Shown piece after piece: positions 15,201 through 26,160 of a DNA stretch of 64,000 nt. This DNA is from Phoebastria nigripes (lineage: Eukaryota > Chordata > Aves > Procellariiformes > Diomedeidae): contig JAYKAV010002953.1 in NCBI GenBank assembly GCA_035582835.1, positions 54,287 through 118,286 of the forward strand, written 5' to 3'. The first letter of the stretch is position 1. The number at the start of each line of letters is the position of its first letter. The notes under the pieces are model-generated. The model ran no database searches, was not told the origin of the DNA, and was given only the letters and a program-made list of their open reading frames with translations. A program made the position numbers and the translations under genes.

Positions 15201-17837
15201 TGGCAGAGGCTAAATCATCTGGTTTATACCGATTTGGGGTTCAGGCATGGGAAACAAACTGTGTGGTGCCACTAGGTATCAGGCTCAATTTCTTACATGG
15301 CTGCAGTTTTTAATGAGTTTGGATTTCTGGCTGTTATTTTGTGTCATATTGGATGGTTTGTTTTATTCAGTAACAAGTGGTGAAGGTGTCTTTATGTACA
15401 GAAATGTATACTGCATATGTCTATCTTGTAATCACATATAATTATCTTGTAATTATAAGGAAGAAAAAGTAACATAGCTCTCTATGTACTTTGTAAAAGA
15501 TTTTAAAATCAAGACTGCAAGCACTGCAAAATTATTTTAAATGGTTAGAAGTTGGCATCTTCACAATCAAGATTTTCTTTGAAAATCCAAAGTCAGCATG
15601 AATTATTTTTGCCTTTTTTTTCTGTTCTCTCCATAGAGCTGTTTCTACTGAGGCAGTTTCACTTAAAGTCTGTAATCTGTTTCTGTCAAAGTGCATACAA
15701 GACCAGTACCTTCTACAATTATTAAGAAATGCAGACAGTATCAGCACCTGGGTTGCTGCTGAAATTGTAACATGTCACACGTCTAAGGTTCGTCATTGTT
15801 TCATTGTATTATTAATTATGAAACGGTTATTTATTTGTTATTGTATATGAGTTGCTGTGTAGCAAAGCTGCAAGAAATATTCTGAAATACACCTGTGAGT
15901 GAGCAGTTAACAATTTGGTTTGTTGTCACAAGGAGGGGCTTGGATTTCTTGGATGTTTTGTAGTAGCAGGTGTCAAAACCTAATAGAATGTAAGAAATGG
16001 GTTGCCTGAGGAGAATAGATGTCAGACTTTAACAAGGACACCTTGGTGACAGAAAAGAGAAAACTTTGTGTTGGAGCAAAATGTTACTACAATCAACAAT
16101 TTTGATAACAAATTCAAAAAGAAAATGCATCTCTTTTTCTTCCTTCTCATTTAATTTTATTATGTAGATTTATGTAGATTTACTATATATATTTAGTATA
16201 TCTTTTTTTTATATATATATATATAGTATATCTTAATTTTTTTTTCAGCTGCAGGTGAGCTTGTTATCAAAATTTCTTCTTATAGCAAAGTGCTGCTATG
16301 AACAAAGAAATTTTGCTACTGCAATGCAAATCCTAACAGGCTTGGAAAATCTTATTGTACGACAGTTACCAGTAAGTTTGGGACTCTGTTCTGTAACTAT
16401 TTTGCTTAACATAATCTTGTTCCAATATGGACATTAATGTGAAAAACAAATATATTTTGTTTTATTGTAAGGCCTGGAAAATTTTACCCGCAAAAGTAGC
16501 TGAAATAATGGAGGAACTCAAGGCGGTTGAGGTACAGTATAAAGTCTTTAATATAAAAAGACTTCATTGGGGTTGGATAAGATGCAAGATCTGCTTAAAT
16601 GGGTGCCTCTGCAGGAAGAAAGCCATAATTATTACTTTGTATTATGAAGGAGATTTTAATTCAATTTAAAACTGTTGACTCTTAATCTGAGAGTTTACAT
16701 TAATTTTCATCTCAGTATTTCTCAGAAATGTATCCTGTGTGACTAAAAATCAAGAAAGAAATTTCAAAGCAAGCTAGGACATTGGATACACTTTTTCTGA
16801 TGATTTCTGCAGGAGCTTTGTGGCTGTAATCTGTTTTGAAAAACCTTAAATGTTTATTTTATCACAGACATTCTGTTACTGATCTATCCAATTTTGAATC
16901 GTAGAGTGAAGTTCTAAAATGTAATTTTGGCTGTGATTTAGAACAGTTAAAAATTATGTATGAAGTATCTTTTGATTAAAGTTACTTTATTTCTGTACTT
17001 TAAAATGTTTGCCACCAGATTAATTCATAGTGTTGTCTTCAACTTCAATGCCAAAAGTTAAAATTCATGTCAAATAAATATGTAGTGCTAAACACATGAA
17101 GTGGAGAACTTCTTGTAAAACCTGCCCCGATACTTAATGTGAGATTGATCTGTGTGCATTTTTAAACTAGGTGTTTTTAAAAAGTGACAGCTTGTGCTTG
17201 ATGGAAGGAGAAAGATTCAAAACACTTCCAACAATTCCATCAGCCCATGTTTTGGCTATGCATGTCCAACAACTTGAAACTGGAGGATTCACAATGACAA
17301 ATGGAGCTCACAAGTGGACTAAACTTAGGTAATTATTTCAATTATGTATGTATGCCACCTAACTTTTTAAAATAGAATATTGTCTAATGGGGTAATGAGC
17401 GCTAATGCATCATTTCACAGTTAGCAGTTTAAATAGTTTGTCATTTTGACATCTAACTAAAGGGACATATACTATAGAAGAGAGTGCTCGATGCCTTTGA
17501 GTTTCCTTTAAAGTTTGGGGGTTTGGGTTTTGGGGTTTTTTGGGTTTGGTATTTTGTATCAGCAGCAAAACAAACTAATCTTTTTTTACCATATTCTCTT
17601 TCAAGAAATATTGCAAAAGTTGTGAGCCAAGTTCATGCATTTCAAGAGAATCCTTATACATATACACCAGATCTCAATCTGCAGTCTTACCTCAGACAAA
17701 GAATAACTCGTTTTAAAGATGCAGACATTTCTGCCTTGGCAGCTGACAACTGTGCCAACTTCCATCAGATACCAGCAGAAAAACAGTCTCGAAAAATTCA
17801 GGACACACTGCGCAGAATGAAGGCAACATTTCAGTAA
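118..17837 (+). CDS. KNDC1: KNDC1 (very-KIND Ras guanine exchange factor), 3' half, 15 exons
   Basis: Joined exons: 118-200, 2226-2629, 9383-9476, 9591-9688, 9983-10194, 11539-11652, 12057-12204, 12463-12642, 13760-13975, 14306-14388, 15637-15787, 16249-16371, 16472-16531, 17171-17328, 17606-17837. They form one open frame of 784 residues plus stop; every junction keeps phase. Fragment residues ~165-226 are helical and charged (coiled-coil-like), ~285-440 are a RasGEF_N domain (QAGTPLGLMAYLY, QQFLYTFRYFCTQEEFLQFLL), and ~500-745 are a RasGEF (CDC25) domain (LLIEYSAQQLCCQLTLL, STWVAAEIV, SLLSKFLLIAKCCYEQRNF). The C-terminus reads KIQDTLRRMKATFQ. In the known family the protein has N-terminal KIND domains, which lie upstream of this window, acts in neurons on dendrite growth, and exchanges nucleotide on Ras. 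The identity rests on my memory of the vertebrate KNDC1 C-terminus and on the VENTX/MIR202 neighbourhood. Another RasGEF is possible but unlikely. Confidence 0.88.
2226..2629 (+). CDS. KNDC1: KNDC1 exon 2 of the window (long linker exon)
   Basis: Acceptor CCCTCTTTAG ends at 2225; donor GTG|GTGAGT. The phase-1 G of the previous exon completes a Gly codon. It encodes 135 residues with no recognised domain, rich in acidic residues and Ser, in the region between the KIND and RasGEF modules. The frame also stays open upstream of the acceptor. Confidence 0.75.
2630..9382 (+). other. Long KNDC1 intron, no recognised content
   Basis: This 6.7 kb AT-rich intron joins two phase-0 ends. I found no coding exon, RNA gene or well-preserved transposon in it. 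A small exon with phase 0 at both ends could be missed by eye. A T run at 5101-5115 and scattered AT-rich runs are the only notable local patterns. Confidence 0.5.
9383..9476 (+). CDS. KNDC1: KNDC1 exon 3 of the window
   Basis: Acceptor CTTTAAATAG; donor AAAG|GTAAGA; leaves in phase 1. It encodes a basic helical stretch (ELEQLLMMETKNYRKTIKFY) in front of the RasGEF_N domain, likely a coiled coil. Confidence 0.82.
9591..9688 (+). CDS. KNDC1: KNDC1 exon 4 of the window, GC-type donor
   Basis: Acceptor AAATCTAAAG ends at 9590. The exon continues the helical region (GQLQEMKSKVQFLELVKKYV). It is followed by CAG|GCAAGT, a textbook GC-AG intron donor. Only a cut at 9688 joins in frame to the next exon; the nearest GT, four bases later, breaks the frame. 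Confidence 0.8.
9983..10194 (+). CDS. KNDC1: KNDC1 exon 5 of the window, start of RasGEF_N
   Basis: Acceptor CTTTGAGCAG ends at 9982; donor TCTAG|GTATAG; leaves in phase 2. The first part encodes a variable loop. The end (KVLQAGTPLGLMAYLYS) matches the opening of RasGEF_N domains, which begin with a K-A-G-T/L-hydrophobic pattern. Confidence 0.86.
11539..11652 (+). CDS. KNDC1: KNDC1 exon 6 of the window, RasGEF_N core
   Basis: Acceptor GTGCTTCACAG; donor CCAG|GTACAG; phase 2 in and out. It encodes FLYTFRYFCTQEEFLQFLLDRI, the T(Y/F)R-F-(T/C)-(T/P)-x-E-hydrophobic core of RasGEF_N. This exon gives the clearest proof of that domain. Confidence 0.88.
12057..12204 (+). CDS. KNDC1: KNDC1 exon 7 of the window
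   Basis: Acceptor CTTCTCACCAG; donor CCAAG|GTAAGT. It encodes KICNRSFYILQAWIEDCYSV and LLCTLKEFISSK, matching the R-x-x-x-hydrophobic-L-x-x-W-hydrophobic segment of RasGEF_N. Confidence 0.88.
12463..12642 (+). CDS. KNDC1: KNDC1 exon 8 of the window, probable GC-type donor
   Basis: Acceptor TTGCATTTACAG ends at 12462. It encodes VAPLNGYGGRLLSLLEDAST followed by a Lys/Glu-rich linker (EEEGKEDRKTLHSLCKKLSE). The favoured end is AAG|GCACGT at 12642, which gives phase 0 as the next exon needs. A cut at 12648 before GTTTTC is also in frame but fits the donor consensus poorly, so the last two codons are uncertain. Confidence 0.72.
13760..13975 (+). CDS. KNDC1: KNDC1 exon 9 of the window, start of catalytic RasGEF domain
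   Basis: Acceptor TTTTTTTCTACAG; donor AACAG|GTACAA. It encodes 72 residues ending VGPYLLIEYSAQQLCCQLTL. The segment (L/I)-x-x-(F/Y)-(D/S)-x-x-(E/Q)-(L/I)-A/C-x-Q-L-T marks the first helix of the CDC25 catalytic domain. Confidence 0.9.
14306..14388 (+). CDS. KNDC1: KNDC1 exon 10 of the window
   Basis: Acceptor TTTTTGTTTAG; donor CCAAAA|GTAAGT; leaves in phase 2. It encodes EVFHKCHPVHFLNSRALG, placed where the RasGEF family has its (L/I)-(F/Y)-x-x-I-x-P-x-E-hydrophobic motif. Confidence 0.86.
14750..14911 (-). mobile_element. CR1 LINE 3'-end fragment in a KNDC1 intron
   Basis: Read on the plus strand this shows the reverse complement of a CR1 3' end: ACAGAATCATAGAATAG, GAGGTTGGAAAAGACCTCT and TAGTCCAACCCCCTGCC, then a stretch ending in GACTCCACAACCTCTCTG. 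It lies between exons ending at 14388 and starting at 15637, in antisense to KNDC1. I recognised it from the well-known chicken repeat 1 consensus; the subfamily is not assigned. Confidence 0.85.
15637..15787 (+). CDS. KNDC1: KNDC1 exon 11 of the window
   Basis: Acceptor TGTTCTCTCCATAG; donor TCTAAG|GTTCGT. It encodes AVSLKVCNLFLSKCIQDQYL and ADSISTWVAAEIVTC. The N-x-x-x-x-W-V-x-x-E-I-hydrophobic stretch is a conserved Ras-contacting core element of CDC25 domains. Confidence 0.9.
16249..16371 (+). CDS. KNDC1: KNDC1 exon 12 of the window
   Basis: The acceptor is a long T run ending TTTTTTTTTCAG at 16248; donor TTACCA|GTAAGT. A second AG at 16253-16254 could serve instead and would drop LQ. 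It encodes SLLSKFLLIAKCCYEQRNFA and AMQILTGL, the R/K-x-x-x-hydrophobic-x-K-F-hydrophobic-x-hydrophobic-A-x-x-C RasGEF motif. Confidence 0.9.
16472..16531 (+). CDS. KNDC1: KNDC1 exon 13 of the window (60 bp)
   Basis: A 20-codon exon between acceptor TTATTGTAAG and donor GTTGAG|GTACAG, phase 0 at both ends. It encodes AWKILPAKVAEIMEELKAVE, the helix after the catalytic hairpin region, where many RasGEFs have an R-L-x-x-T-W pattern. Confidence 0.86.
17171..17328 (+). CDS. KNDC1: KNDC1 exon 14 of the window
   Basis: Acceptor TTTAAACTAG; donor ACTTAG|GTAATT; leaves in phase 2. It encodes TIPSAHVLAMHVQQLETGGF and TNGAHKWTKL, the P-x-hydrophobic-P-hydrophobic-x-x-hydrophobic strand-and-helix end of the RasGEF domain, here with P-S-A-H replacing the common P-Y-x-G. 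Confidence 0.9.
17606..17837 (+). CDS. KNDC1: KNDC1 terminal exon with stop
   Basis: Acceptor TTCTCTTTCAAG ends at 17605. It encodes NIAKVVSQVHAFQENPYTYT, then SYLRQRITRFKDADISALAA and the C-terminus KIQDTLRRMKATFQ, with TAA at 17835-17837. The segment I-x-x-hydrophobic-x-x-F-Q-x-x-P-Y closes the RasGEF fold, and the basic C-terminal tail is the part I recall best for KNDC1. Confidence 0.92.
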
Positions 17838-20800
17838 TTATTTATATTTCCTCTGTTCTATTCCAAGTGTAGACTGTAAAACTGGATTAAGTTGACTTGA
17901 TCTCCTGGACCAATTCCCAAGCAAATAGTTAACTGAAGTGACTTAAAATACTATCTCAAGTTGAAATTATTATATTTCTTAACATGGTATTATAAAATGC
18001 TGACTAATGAGATTTGAATCCCTGGCAACTGGATGACAGATCAAAAGAATAAAAATAAAGATAAAAGTAAAGAGAGAGTATAGATGAAAAGGATGATTAA
18101 TTTTGTCACTGTTCTTTAGCATAAAAAAATAATTAGCCCACAAACAAATATCTAAAAAATACTGTGGAAGTAAATTAAAATTACAGCTTCTGTTGCAAAG
18201 TTGGCCTAGGAGAGTTCAAAGTGTAGTTCATTAAATGTTGAATATATTTTTATATAAACACATAGTACACTTGTATCCTGTCACAGTGTGCATATAATTC
18301 AGGGACACAGATCCTCTGCTATCCTTTGACTGTTGGTGTGTCTTGCTTTTATGTTGTGTATTATGAAAACTGTAATTGACCTAAATAATTGGCCATCTTT
18401 TTCTTCAAGCTTACTAAGGAAGGAGAGGAATGCCATGCTGCAACTTTTTTTTTGTTTTGGTTTTCGTGTCATTGAACTAACCTGTTTCCAAATGAAAGTA
18501 AGATCTGAACCTAAATATTACCACTTTGTTGCTCTGCTTCTGCCCTCGTGGCCTTGTGAAAATAGTAAATGTGAAATTGCTTTTTTTTTTTCCTATATTT
18601 GGTACAAGAATCACTTTGCCAATTTGTGTACGTATGTATGTGTGCACATTTGATTAAGGCTTTTGCTCCTGAAGTTGCTTTTGTAGATTGCAGTGCTCCA
18701 GCAGCATTAAATAGAAGATAACTCTGTGAAATTTGGATATGCAACTTGTAAAACTTTGGTGCTAACCTATTTATAGAGCTTATATTTACAAGACCTTCTA
18801 AATGGCAATGAAATGTGATGCTATTACTAGAAAGTTTGTTGAGCTGCCCAGGTTTATGCAAGGCCAAAATGTTAAGGCTACAAATTAGTTACAAATACAA
18901 GTATTTCTACCAGAGGGATCAACGGTAGTATTGGAAGAGAAGTGGGGAAGGGAAAGAAACAGCTAAAATGAGCTCTGTCCTGAAAGTGATTTGCTAGAAC
19001 TGTGTTTAAAAAAAATGAAAAAGAAAATGTTTTGAGCGATGTGAAGAGCAGATATGAACTAACTGTCTTGGTATGTTTTAGTGATGGAGGAAGATAATGA
19101 TGTAAGAAATGGGAAGGTGCACACCTCTAGTATTTTGCAAATTGTACTATTGTATTTGACAGAAATGCATGTGCACATGTTAAATCGTAGATTTTTCAAT
19201 GTTTAAGAGGAAAGCTTCTCCTTTTCTCTTGTCAATAATGGCAATATATGCATCGCAGGCCGCCTGCTTCTCATCTTTCTCAGTCAAACACAAGGTATGT
19301 CCGTACTTTCCATTAAATACCGCAGTTACTTTTTCATACTAATTTTCATACTAACATATTAATACCAGACTAACTTTTGTGCTCTTATTGGTTTAAAAAC
19401 TGGAGAACTCGGTCCTCAACAGGGTTTTCTTGCATTTGTTCTACTTTTAAGATGATTTATTTTGTTATTTACCATATGTAGGTTTAGCATGTCGTTAACT
19501 GTAGTATTCTGACTTACCCTTAAGGAAGTAAAATGTGTTGCTATTTCTCTAAAAATTGCCGAATGCGAAAACATTTAATCTTTACCTCTTATCTTTATAT
19601 AATATAGTGATTTAAGAATGTTAATGATAACCTTATCTTCAGACATACATTTCACATATTTGATCTGTATGCATTTATTTTAAAGAATTGTTTTTATTAG
19701 TAGTTATTTGTTTTTTCTCAATTAAAAATTACCATTCACTTAAAGCCACGCCTTGCCTTGGAAAGACTGTAAAATTTAAAGTAGCATAAGCTTTACTAAT
19801 GTAAAGAACTCCACAAAACTTGCTAATCACACGATCTTAATAAATTCATTTTATATAGTTGCCAGTCAGACTGTTGAAATTGCTTTTGTGGATTTACTTA
19901 TCACTTATATTTTGCACTCACGATAATTAGCTCATATATTTCTTACAGTTTTATCAGGATTTAAAGCAACTGCTACATCTAGAAAATATTATGTTTATTC
20001 TATGAAAATAACTGGTGCTATACAAGAATTTAAAAATCATCTCATGTCTTCTGTATAATGCTTCAGTGTATCAGACCTTATATTGCTATAAATGCATAGT
20101 AATGAGTTATGGTACTACTTTGGGGTGTTTTCATCAGTCAGATATTTAAGATTTTGTATTTAGACACCACCCCACAACAACAACAAAAAATGTAAATAGC
20201 TATTGAAAAAAAAAAACAACACTCTTTTACAAGAAAACTGGTTTGCTTTTGTCCATGAACACTGATTTATGCACATCTTATGTGACACAGATTTCAGAAT
20301 AAAGTTATGTCTAGCATATAACTGTACTGCTTATTTATGACTAACAAACAGGAAAGGTTGGACTAGTTTTCTCGCTTTGTGGGGAATGTCCTTTTAAAAG
20401 AAAACACAGGACAAAACATGTCAAAGAAGCAAGTTCAGTTGTACCTAGTTGGCAAAAAATTATTGGCATCAGTAATTGTATTGCATAAATGAGGGACTAT
20501 GCAGTCTGGCCCCATGTTTCCATTCCAATACCAAATTAGAATGTTTGGAAAAAAATTGAGTTTGTTCTTTAAGCCAGAATTGCCACCAGCTGTCCTAGTT
20601 CTTCTTCATTTTTTCCACGCTTCTCTCATCTTGTTTTTATGTTGTTTATTTTTCAAACAGTGGCCCACGGAGTTTCTGAAATGAAGTCTGCTCCTTGAGA
20701 GCCTTTCCAGTTGCTCTGTGCATTGGTGCTCTTTCTGTATCCCTTTGCAGGTGTCTGTCCCCAGGATCCCTGGGGTTTTCAGGTCTCCTGCTAGACAGCT

Positions 20801-22900
20801 GGGAACTGTGTCCCACCTAGTTACACTAGCTGCATTTGAAAGCAGATTTCTAGCTCCAACACCTCCAGAAGCCTGGCAGGAAACAGGGATGAATTCAGTT
20901 GAATGCTATGAACTATTCCATAGAAGCCCAAACCAAGAACCTGGAAAATATTTCATGAATCAACAGTGATTCATGATTCTGACAAATTTCTTTCCCTGGA
21001 AATTTTTCAACCACTTTTAAACTTTGCTTTTATGGTTTTCTACATTCTTCCTTTATGTATTGGATCGGTTTCATAAGCATTGCTGAGACTCATAACTTCT
21101 GTGAGTACTGTATGTGATTTGCAAAGGATTAGAATTTTAGGAAATCTGTTTCTAAGTAACAAATTAATAAACTACAGTTTGAAAGGAGGGAAGCTAACAA
21201 TAATTTTTCAGTGTTAAACGTATGGTTGATTGTTTCAATCCTTGATATTACGATGAAGGGAAGAGTGCAGATAAATTATTTTTCTCCCTCATACTTGCTT
21301 AAATACAATCCAAAGCATATCCGCGTTTAAATTACACATTGTGTTCTGTTTAGAGTTTTTGCTTCCCCGCCCCCCCCCCCCCCCGAAAATCTTCTTTCTC
21401 AAAACATGCTTTATAAATAATTATTTTAAAATACATGTTGAGCTTTAGAAGGAGTCTCAAAGCATTGGAAATGCAGGTTTGAACAGTATTTGAAAACTCA
21501 AGCCCCATAAATCAAGCTTAATTGAGTGGTCATCTTTGGGATTTGCCTTACTAACAGGTATTCTTCACCTATAAATATTTTTTGTCTTCATTTAGTTATT
21601 ACAAATATGAGTATTATAAATGTAAGAAATTTTCAGATAGTCTTTTTAACTGCCTCCACTACAATTTGCATTATAAAAGTTTTTTCCCAAGAGAACTTGT
21701 AATTATTTTAAGTACGAATAAATGACTAATTTGTGGTCAAAGATTCCATTGGGGTTTTTTATGTGATTTTGTACTCCGATAACTCTCTAAAATACATGTG
21801 AGAATGAACAATTCCAATCTCTATTTAAAAATTCTTGCAGCAAAAAGTTTGAAGGACCTTTTTATTTGGCCGTTTATAATCTAGGAATGAGTGACAACAA
21901 CCCCTGTAGACTAGAAACTCTGATTTGCAGAATCTTCTTCCCTCCCTTTGCAGAGAGAAGCTCTTTAGTTTCTTCTGTTGCAATGTTTGAAGACGGCTTT
22001 TAGCTATTACGTGAAGGTTCTTTGTGAACGACCTGAAAGTATGCCAGGACAGCTTCAGCCTGGCATTATTTTGGTGTGCTTCCTGTTCAGTGATATTTCA
22101 GTGTCTCGCGTGCAAGTGGAGTTGGCAGTTGCCATATTACATCAGGCCATTGTGGTAATCTAGTCTAGGATCTGGTCTTTGCATCATTTTGTTTATTCAT
22201 TTTGGGTCTAATGTAAATGCTTTTGTAACTTGCCTAAAAGGCAGGAGTTGAATATCTGTCTTGTAAATCTGTCCTGTGTCTTAACTGTAAGATTATTTTA
22301 TTTCTTGAATCCTTCATTCTAATACTGGGGTTGGTCTTGTCATTCTGATGTTGGCATTATGTGGGTGAAATACATACTGGTTTTAGATACTAAAATAGAT
22401 ACTGTGTTTTAAACTCGTAGAACTCAATTGTCATAATGAAATTAAGAGCTTAGAGTACTGGACAATTTGAGTTGCCATTATCAAAGAAACATAATTTGGA
22501 AAGCTTGACTGGGCACGGGTGAGCCTGAGCATCAGACTCAGAATTAAAATCTCTGCAAACAGATGCTTATTTGTGATCATATCTCATAAAGCCCATAAAC
22601 AGTAACAGTAGTAAATTATTCACTTAAGTAACAGATAACGCAATAAGGTTTTTTGCAAACAAGCTAGGGAAACAGGTCTAGAAAAAACTGCTAAATGGCA
22701 GATCCACCTTTGTTTGGGTAACCACAGAGTGGTTGACAGTGGCTTGTTATGAAAATGCAAGGTTGTGTCCAGTAAGGCTCTGAAGAGGTCTGCCTGCATT
22801 TGGTATTACTTCACGCCTCCATTGACATGCTCTGGTTTTTGAAGCTGACATAAATCTGTGGGGCTCTGCAGGCATGCTGAAGAAGATGATTAAAATTTAA
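17838..22900 (+). other. KNDC1 3' UTR and AT-rich downstream spacer
   Basis: No reading frame here is convincing. Candidate polyadenylation signals are AATAAA around 18048-18057, AATAAA near 20298, and AATAAA near 21166, so the 3' UTR end is open; a 2.4 kb UTR ending near 20.3 kb is plausible. A C tract lies at 21371-21384. The rest is AT-rich and holds nothing I recognise, including no UTF1-like frame. Confidence 0.45.
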
Positions 22901-25170
22901 AATTAGCTTGACAACTTGGAAAAATGACACACAATAAAATAAGGTATGTTACACAGAGACATATGCGAAGTTCCGGGATAATCAGCTGCACAAACGTAGA
23001 CTAGAATTACGGGGTTTTTGTGGAAAAGGGAGGATAAAGAATAAAGTCACTTATGCTGGGGAAGCGGTGTCTTGATATCCCCTCAAGGTATCTCCTAATT
23101 CTCTATTTCTTGATGCAGGCAACTGAAAGGGCAAAAGGCTTGACAATAAAAAGCAAAAAAGAACAGATGACTCCTGAGATGAGTATATAGATCCACAGAC
23201 GTTAGCAAAGCAACTTTTCTCCATGAAGGTAAACTGCAGGATAAAGATGGGATACATCTGTTAGAGACCATTGTTGGGAATACAAAATCGCCCAAATTAG
23301 TTTATTTAAATAAAAGATAATTGACCAAATTACTGAAACCTAGAGAAAGATGTGGGGAACTGCAGTAGGTCACCAAACACGTAAGGTGAGATAGCTGACA
23401 AATTACTGAATATCTTAGGCTGCATCTAAAGTTGCAAGGACAATGTATTTTGAAATGCCACCAATAGTCCCTCATTTTTTGTTTGTCCAGACCAAGGGAC
23501 ATATTGCAGTACACTGTGCTTAACATCCCTACCCATACCACCTGCTTTTCCCTCTGATGATAGCCAGGATGTGCTTTGCTCTGAGCCTGGGATGGGGACA
23601 GTTTGGATGTAGCTCTGGGTGTCTAAGTTAGTGCCGGGAGCACAGGGAATAATACTAGACCTGTAGTACACAAAAAGTTGTTGCAATGTATTGGAGGGAA
23701 CAAGCACATGCAGGAAGGAAAGACAATGGGAAAGAATACTAAAATGTACGTCAAAAATGTACATAGTTGTTTTAGAATCTAAAGACAGGCCTACATTTTT
23801 TTTTCCTGTGTTTAAATTAAAAGGGCTAGGTGCCATAGTATGGGGTCTGTAACGGATCATCAGCCAGAAAGAGAGTGTGGAGACTTCATTTGTACAAACG
23901 GGCTACTATTTAAGATTTTACTGTGATTAATAGAAACTAGTTGAAAATTTGAAGGTGGAAAGCAATCAAGATGAAAGTTAACGTGAGACAACAGAGTTCA
24001 TGATTCAAAGGAAAGAAAGAGATGAAAGAAGCAGAATAACAACAGTGGGCTTCAAAAAAGCAAACTTCAATAAATTCAAGGAATTGGTACACGAGGTCCT
24101 GGGGAAGGAATTCTAAGGCAAAGAGAAGTTCAGGAGAGCTGAGAGTTTCTAAAAAGAGGTTTCTGAAACAGGCCATATTTTAAGTATAACAACAGTCTAT
24201 ACTCATGAAAGAAAAGAAAACTGATAAAGCAGTGTGGCTGCATTAGGGGCTCATCAGTGACCTGAAAAAAATCAAAAAAGAATACTGAAAAAAGTAGGAA
24301 CAAGAAGGCTGCACTGGCAAGAAGAAATATAAAAGAACAGCACAACAGGTTAGGAACAAAACTGGACAGATAAAATGCTATTGCCAGCAAGGGAAAAGCA
24401 AAACAATAAAAATGGATTCTTAAATAATTTTCTATCATACAATAAGAGTTCTCTGCTTACCAGGAGAGGTGAATAAATACCAGATGGTGCAAAAGCCTGC
24501 AGTGCTTGCTATTTCACTCCCTACCCTCTAAACAATGCGTATCATGATCAAAGTTAACCAGGAAACAGGAACACAGGTCAGAATGGGAGACTATCAAGCT
24601 AATTAGATGTATTAGAATATTAAATTCTGATTAAATCTGATCTATAATAATAAGGAGCAAAACTGAAATAACCTTGGAATGATTATATTTTTGATTGAGG
24701 AAGAATGAATGAGTTCCCAGAGAACCAGAAAGTAATATCACTTATCAAAAGTGGGCAAGAGCACAGGAATGAGTGGAAAGGCAAGGTAAAGAGGGGAATC
24801 GCCAGATGAACTTTGATACCAGAAGAGTTACTGAAAAAGCTGTCTAAAAATCTGCAAGCATAGAGACTAATTTAAAAGGCTAACATGCATTTATTCATAA
24901 AGTAATTTTTAAATAACCTAATGGTCTCCTTTGTCAGGGTAACTGTCCCAATAGATAAAAACAAAACAGTATGTTGTATGTCAAAGTCAATAAACCCCTT
25001 GACAACAGATCCACCTGACCTGATTATATATTAGGTTGCTAAGATTCAGATGATGGTACTGTAAGGTGGATACACAGCTAGTTAATACATCATTTCAAAG
25101 GGTAATTACCAATGTTTGTTAAATTGTGAAGATAAATTGGTGGGATGTAGTAGGGGTAGGACTACCCATA

Positions 25171-25717
25171 TGTTACAGGTGAAAAGCAGGAGCGGATCCC
25201 TCAAGGAGGCACAACACTCAGTAAGTGAAAGCTTTGGGCTTATCGAAAGAGTAGCAGCATTACCACGGTGGGAACGCTGGGGCACCGATGCTAATCAGAT
25301 GGGGACCCAATGCAGTGGAGCCCTGCTCAGGAGTGAAGCTCAAAGGAAAGCACTGCAAGGGTGAGTAATAAAACCTGCACTGATTAATATATCATACGTA
25401 TGCAAAGTCGTGTTTTGCTCATTAGCGAACTGATGCAATGCAGGTGCTGTTGTCCAAATTCTGAGATCCACAGCTGGCCTTCACCGTGGCGCGCGTGCAG
25501 ATGGGGGGGAAGCAAACTATCCCGGCTTACCGTAACAACAAGATAAAACGTGCTTGGGACTTTACATACTTGGACGGGAAGAAGCGAACTATCCCGGGTT
25601 ACAGTAACAACAAGATAAGATGTGCTTGGGACTCTACGTACTCGGATCGGGGAGGCGAACTATCCTGGGTTACCGTAACAAAGTCTTCTCACGCCCTACA
25701 CTGTATTGTTACAGGTG
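25171..25717. mobile_element. ~530 bp insertion inside CR1, probable solo LTR
   Basis: CR1 similarity stops near 25170 and resumes near 25718. Both edges carry the 11-base direct repeat TGTTACAGGTG (25171-25181 and 25707-25717). The insert is far more GC-rich than the CR1 around it and holds three tandem ~72 bp units at its right end. Read on the minus strand it starts TGTAACA and ends CTGTAACA, so TG...CA termini are possible, and the tandem units come first, as U3 enhancers do. A TATA-like ATATATTAAT follows them. No internal retroviral genes flank it. An 11-bp repeat is long for an LTR target duplication, so the exact class is open. Confidence 0.5.
25509..25690. repeat. Three tandem units of ~72 bp
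   Basis: The core AACTATCC(C/T)GG(G/C)TTAC recurs at 25515, 25587 and 25658, giving periods of 72 and 71. Each is followed by (C/A)GTAACAA; the first two units also share CAAGATAA and GTGCTTGGGACT. The third unit is truncated after GTAACAA. The arrangement resembles enhancer duplications in LTR U3 regions. Confidence 0.85.
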
Positions 25718-26160
25718 GGGCCTGGATCTAATTGTGTCTGGGATTTTTACTAATGAAATACAGGGTGGGATGGAAAGCACACTTACACAACATACAAGAT
25801 TAGAACTCACAATGATCATGATGATGGTTTAAATTTAAGCTCTAAGTCTTACATTTCTGAAGGATAAATATGAAATGAAAAATAACTGCAGAACTTTGGA
25901 AAATATCTCTGGGGACCATAATGGATCACAAACCAAATATGAATCCATGTGTACAGTTTTCAAAAAGGAAAAAAAAAAAATAGGGAAGACCTGAGGTGTG
26001 CTATAGGAGAGCCATATATGACAGAAGGTAATTATTTTGCTCTGTTTGGCACTAGTGAAGCATCAGCAGGAATACTTTACCGTTTCAGCACTGCACTTAA
26101 GATACATACAGACAAAATGAAAGAGAATAGAGGACAGTAATAAAAATATGTTTAGAAAAC

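Larger units (their letters stand above)
22970..26160 (+). mobile_element. Decayed CR1 LINE body, interrupted by a later insertion
   Basis: The strand reads like an old CR1 element in order. An upstream part lies near 23240-23300 (GATAAAGATGGGATACATCT). A segment at 24028-24160 contains CAACAGTGGGCTTCAAAAAAG and AAGTTCAGGAGAGCTGAGAG. The reverse-transcriptase part includes TAATATCACTTATCAAAAGT (24732) and TTTTTACTAATGAAATACAG (25743), then GACCATAATGGATCACAAAC (25914) and GGTAATTATTTTGCTCTGTT (26027). These blocks match sauropsid CR1 as I remember it, with many substitutions and frame breaks; no open protein remains. The 5' and 3' limits are approximate. It is interrupted at 25171-25717. Confidence 0.7.

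Noticed and set aside
23426..23860. 144-codon minus-strand frame
   Set aside because: Lies antisense within the decayed CR1 region and has no recognisable domain.
25116..25832. Frames crossing the 72-bp repeats
   Set aside because: The repeated peptide arises from tandem DNA units in a probable LTR; frames are short and differ between units.
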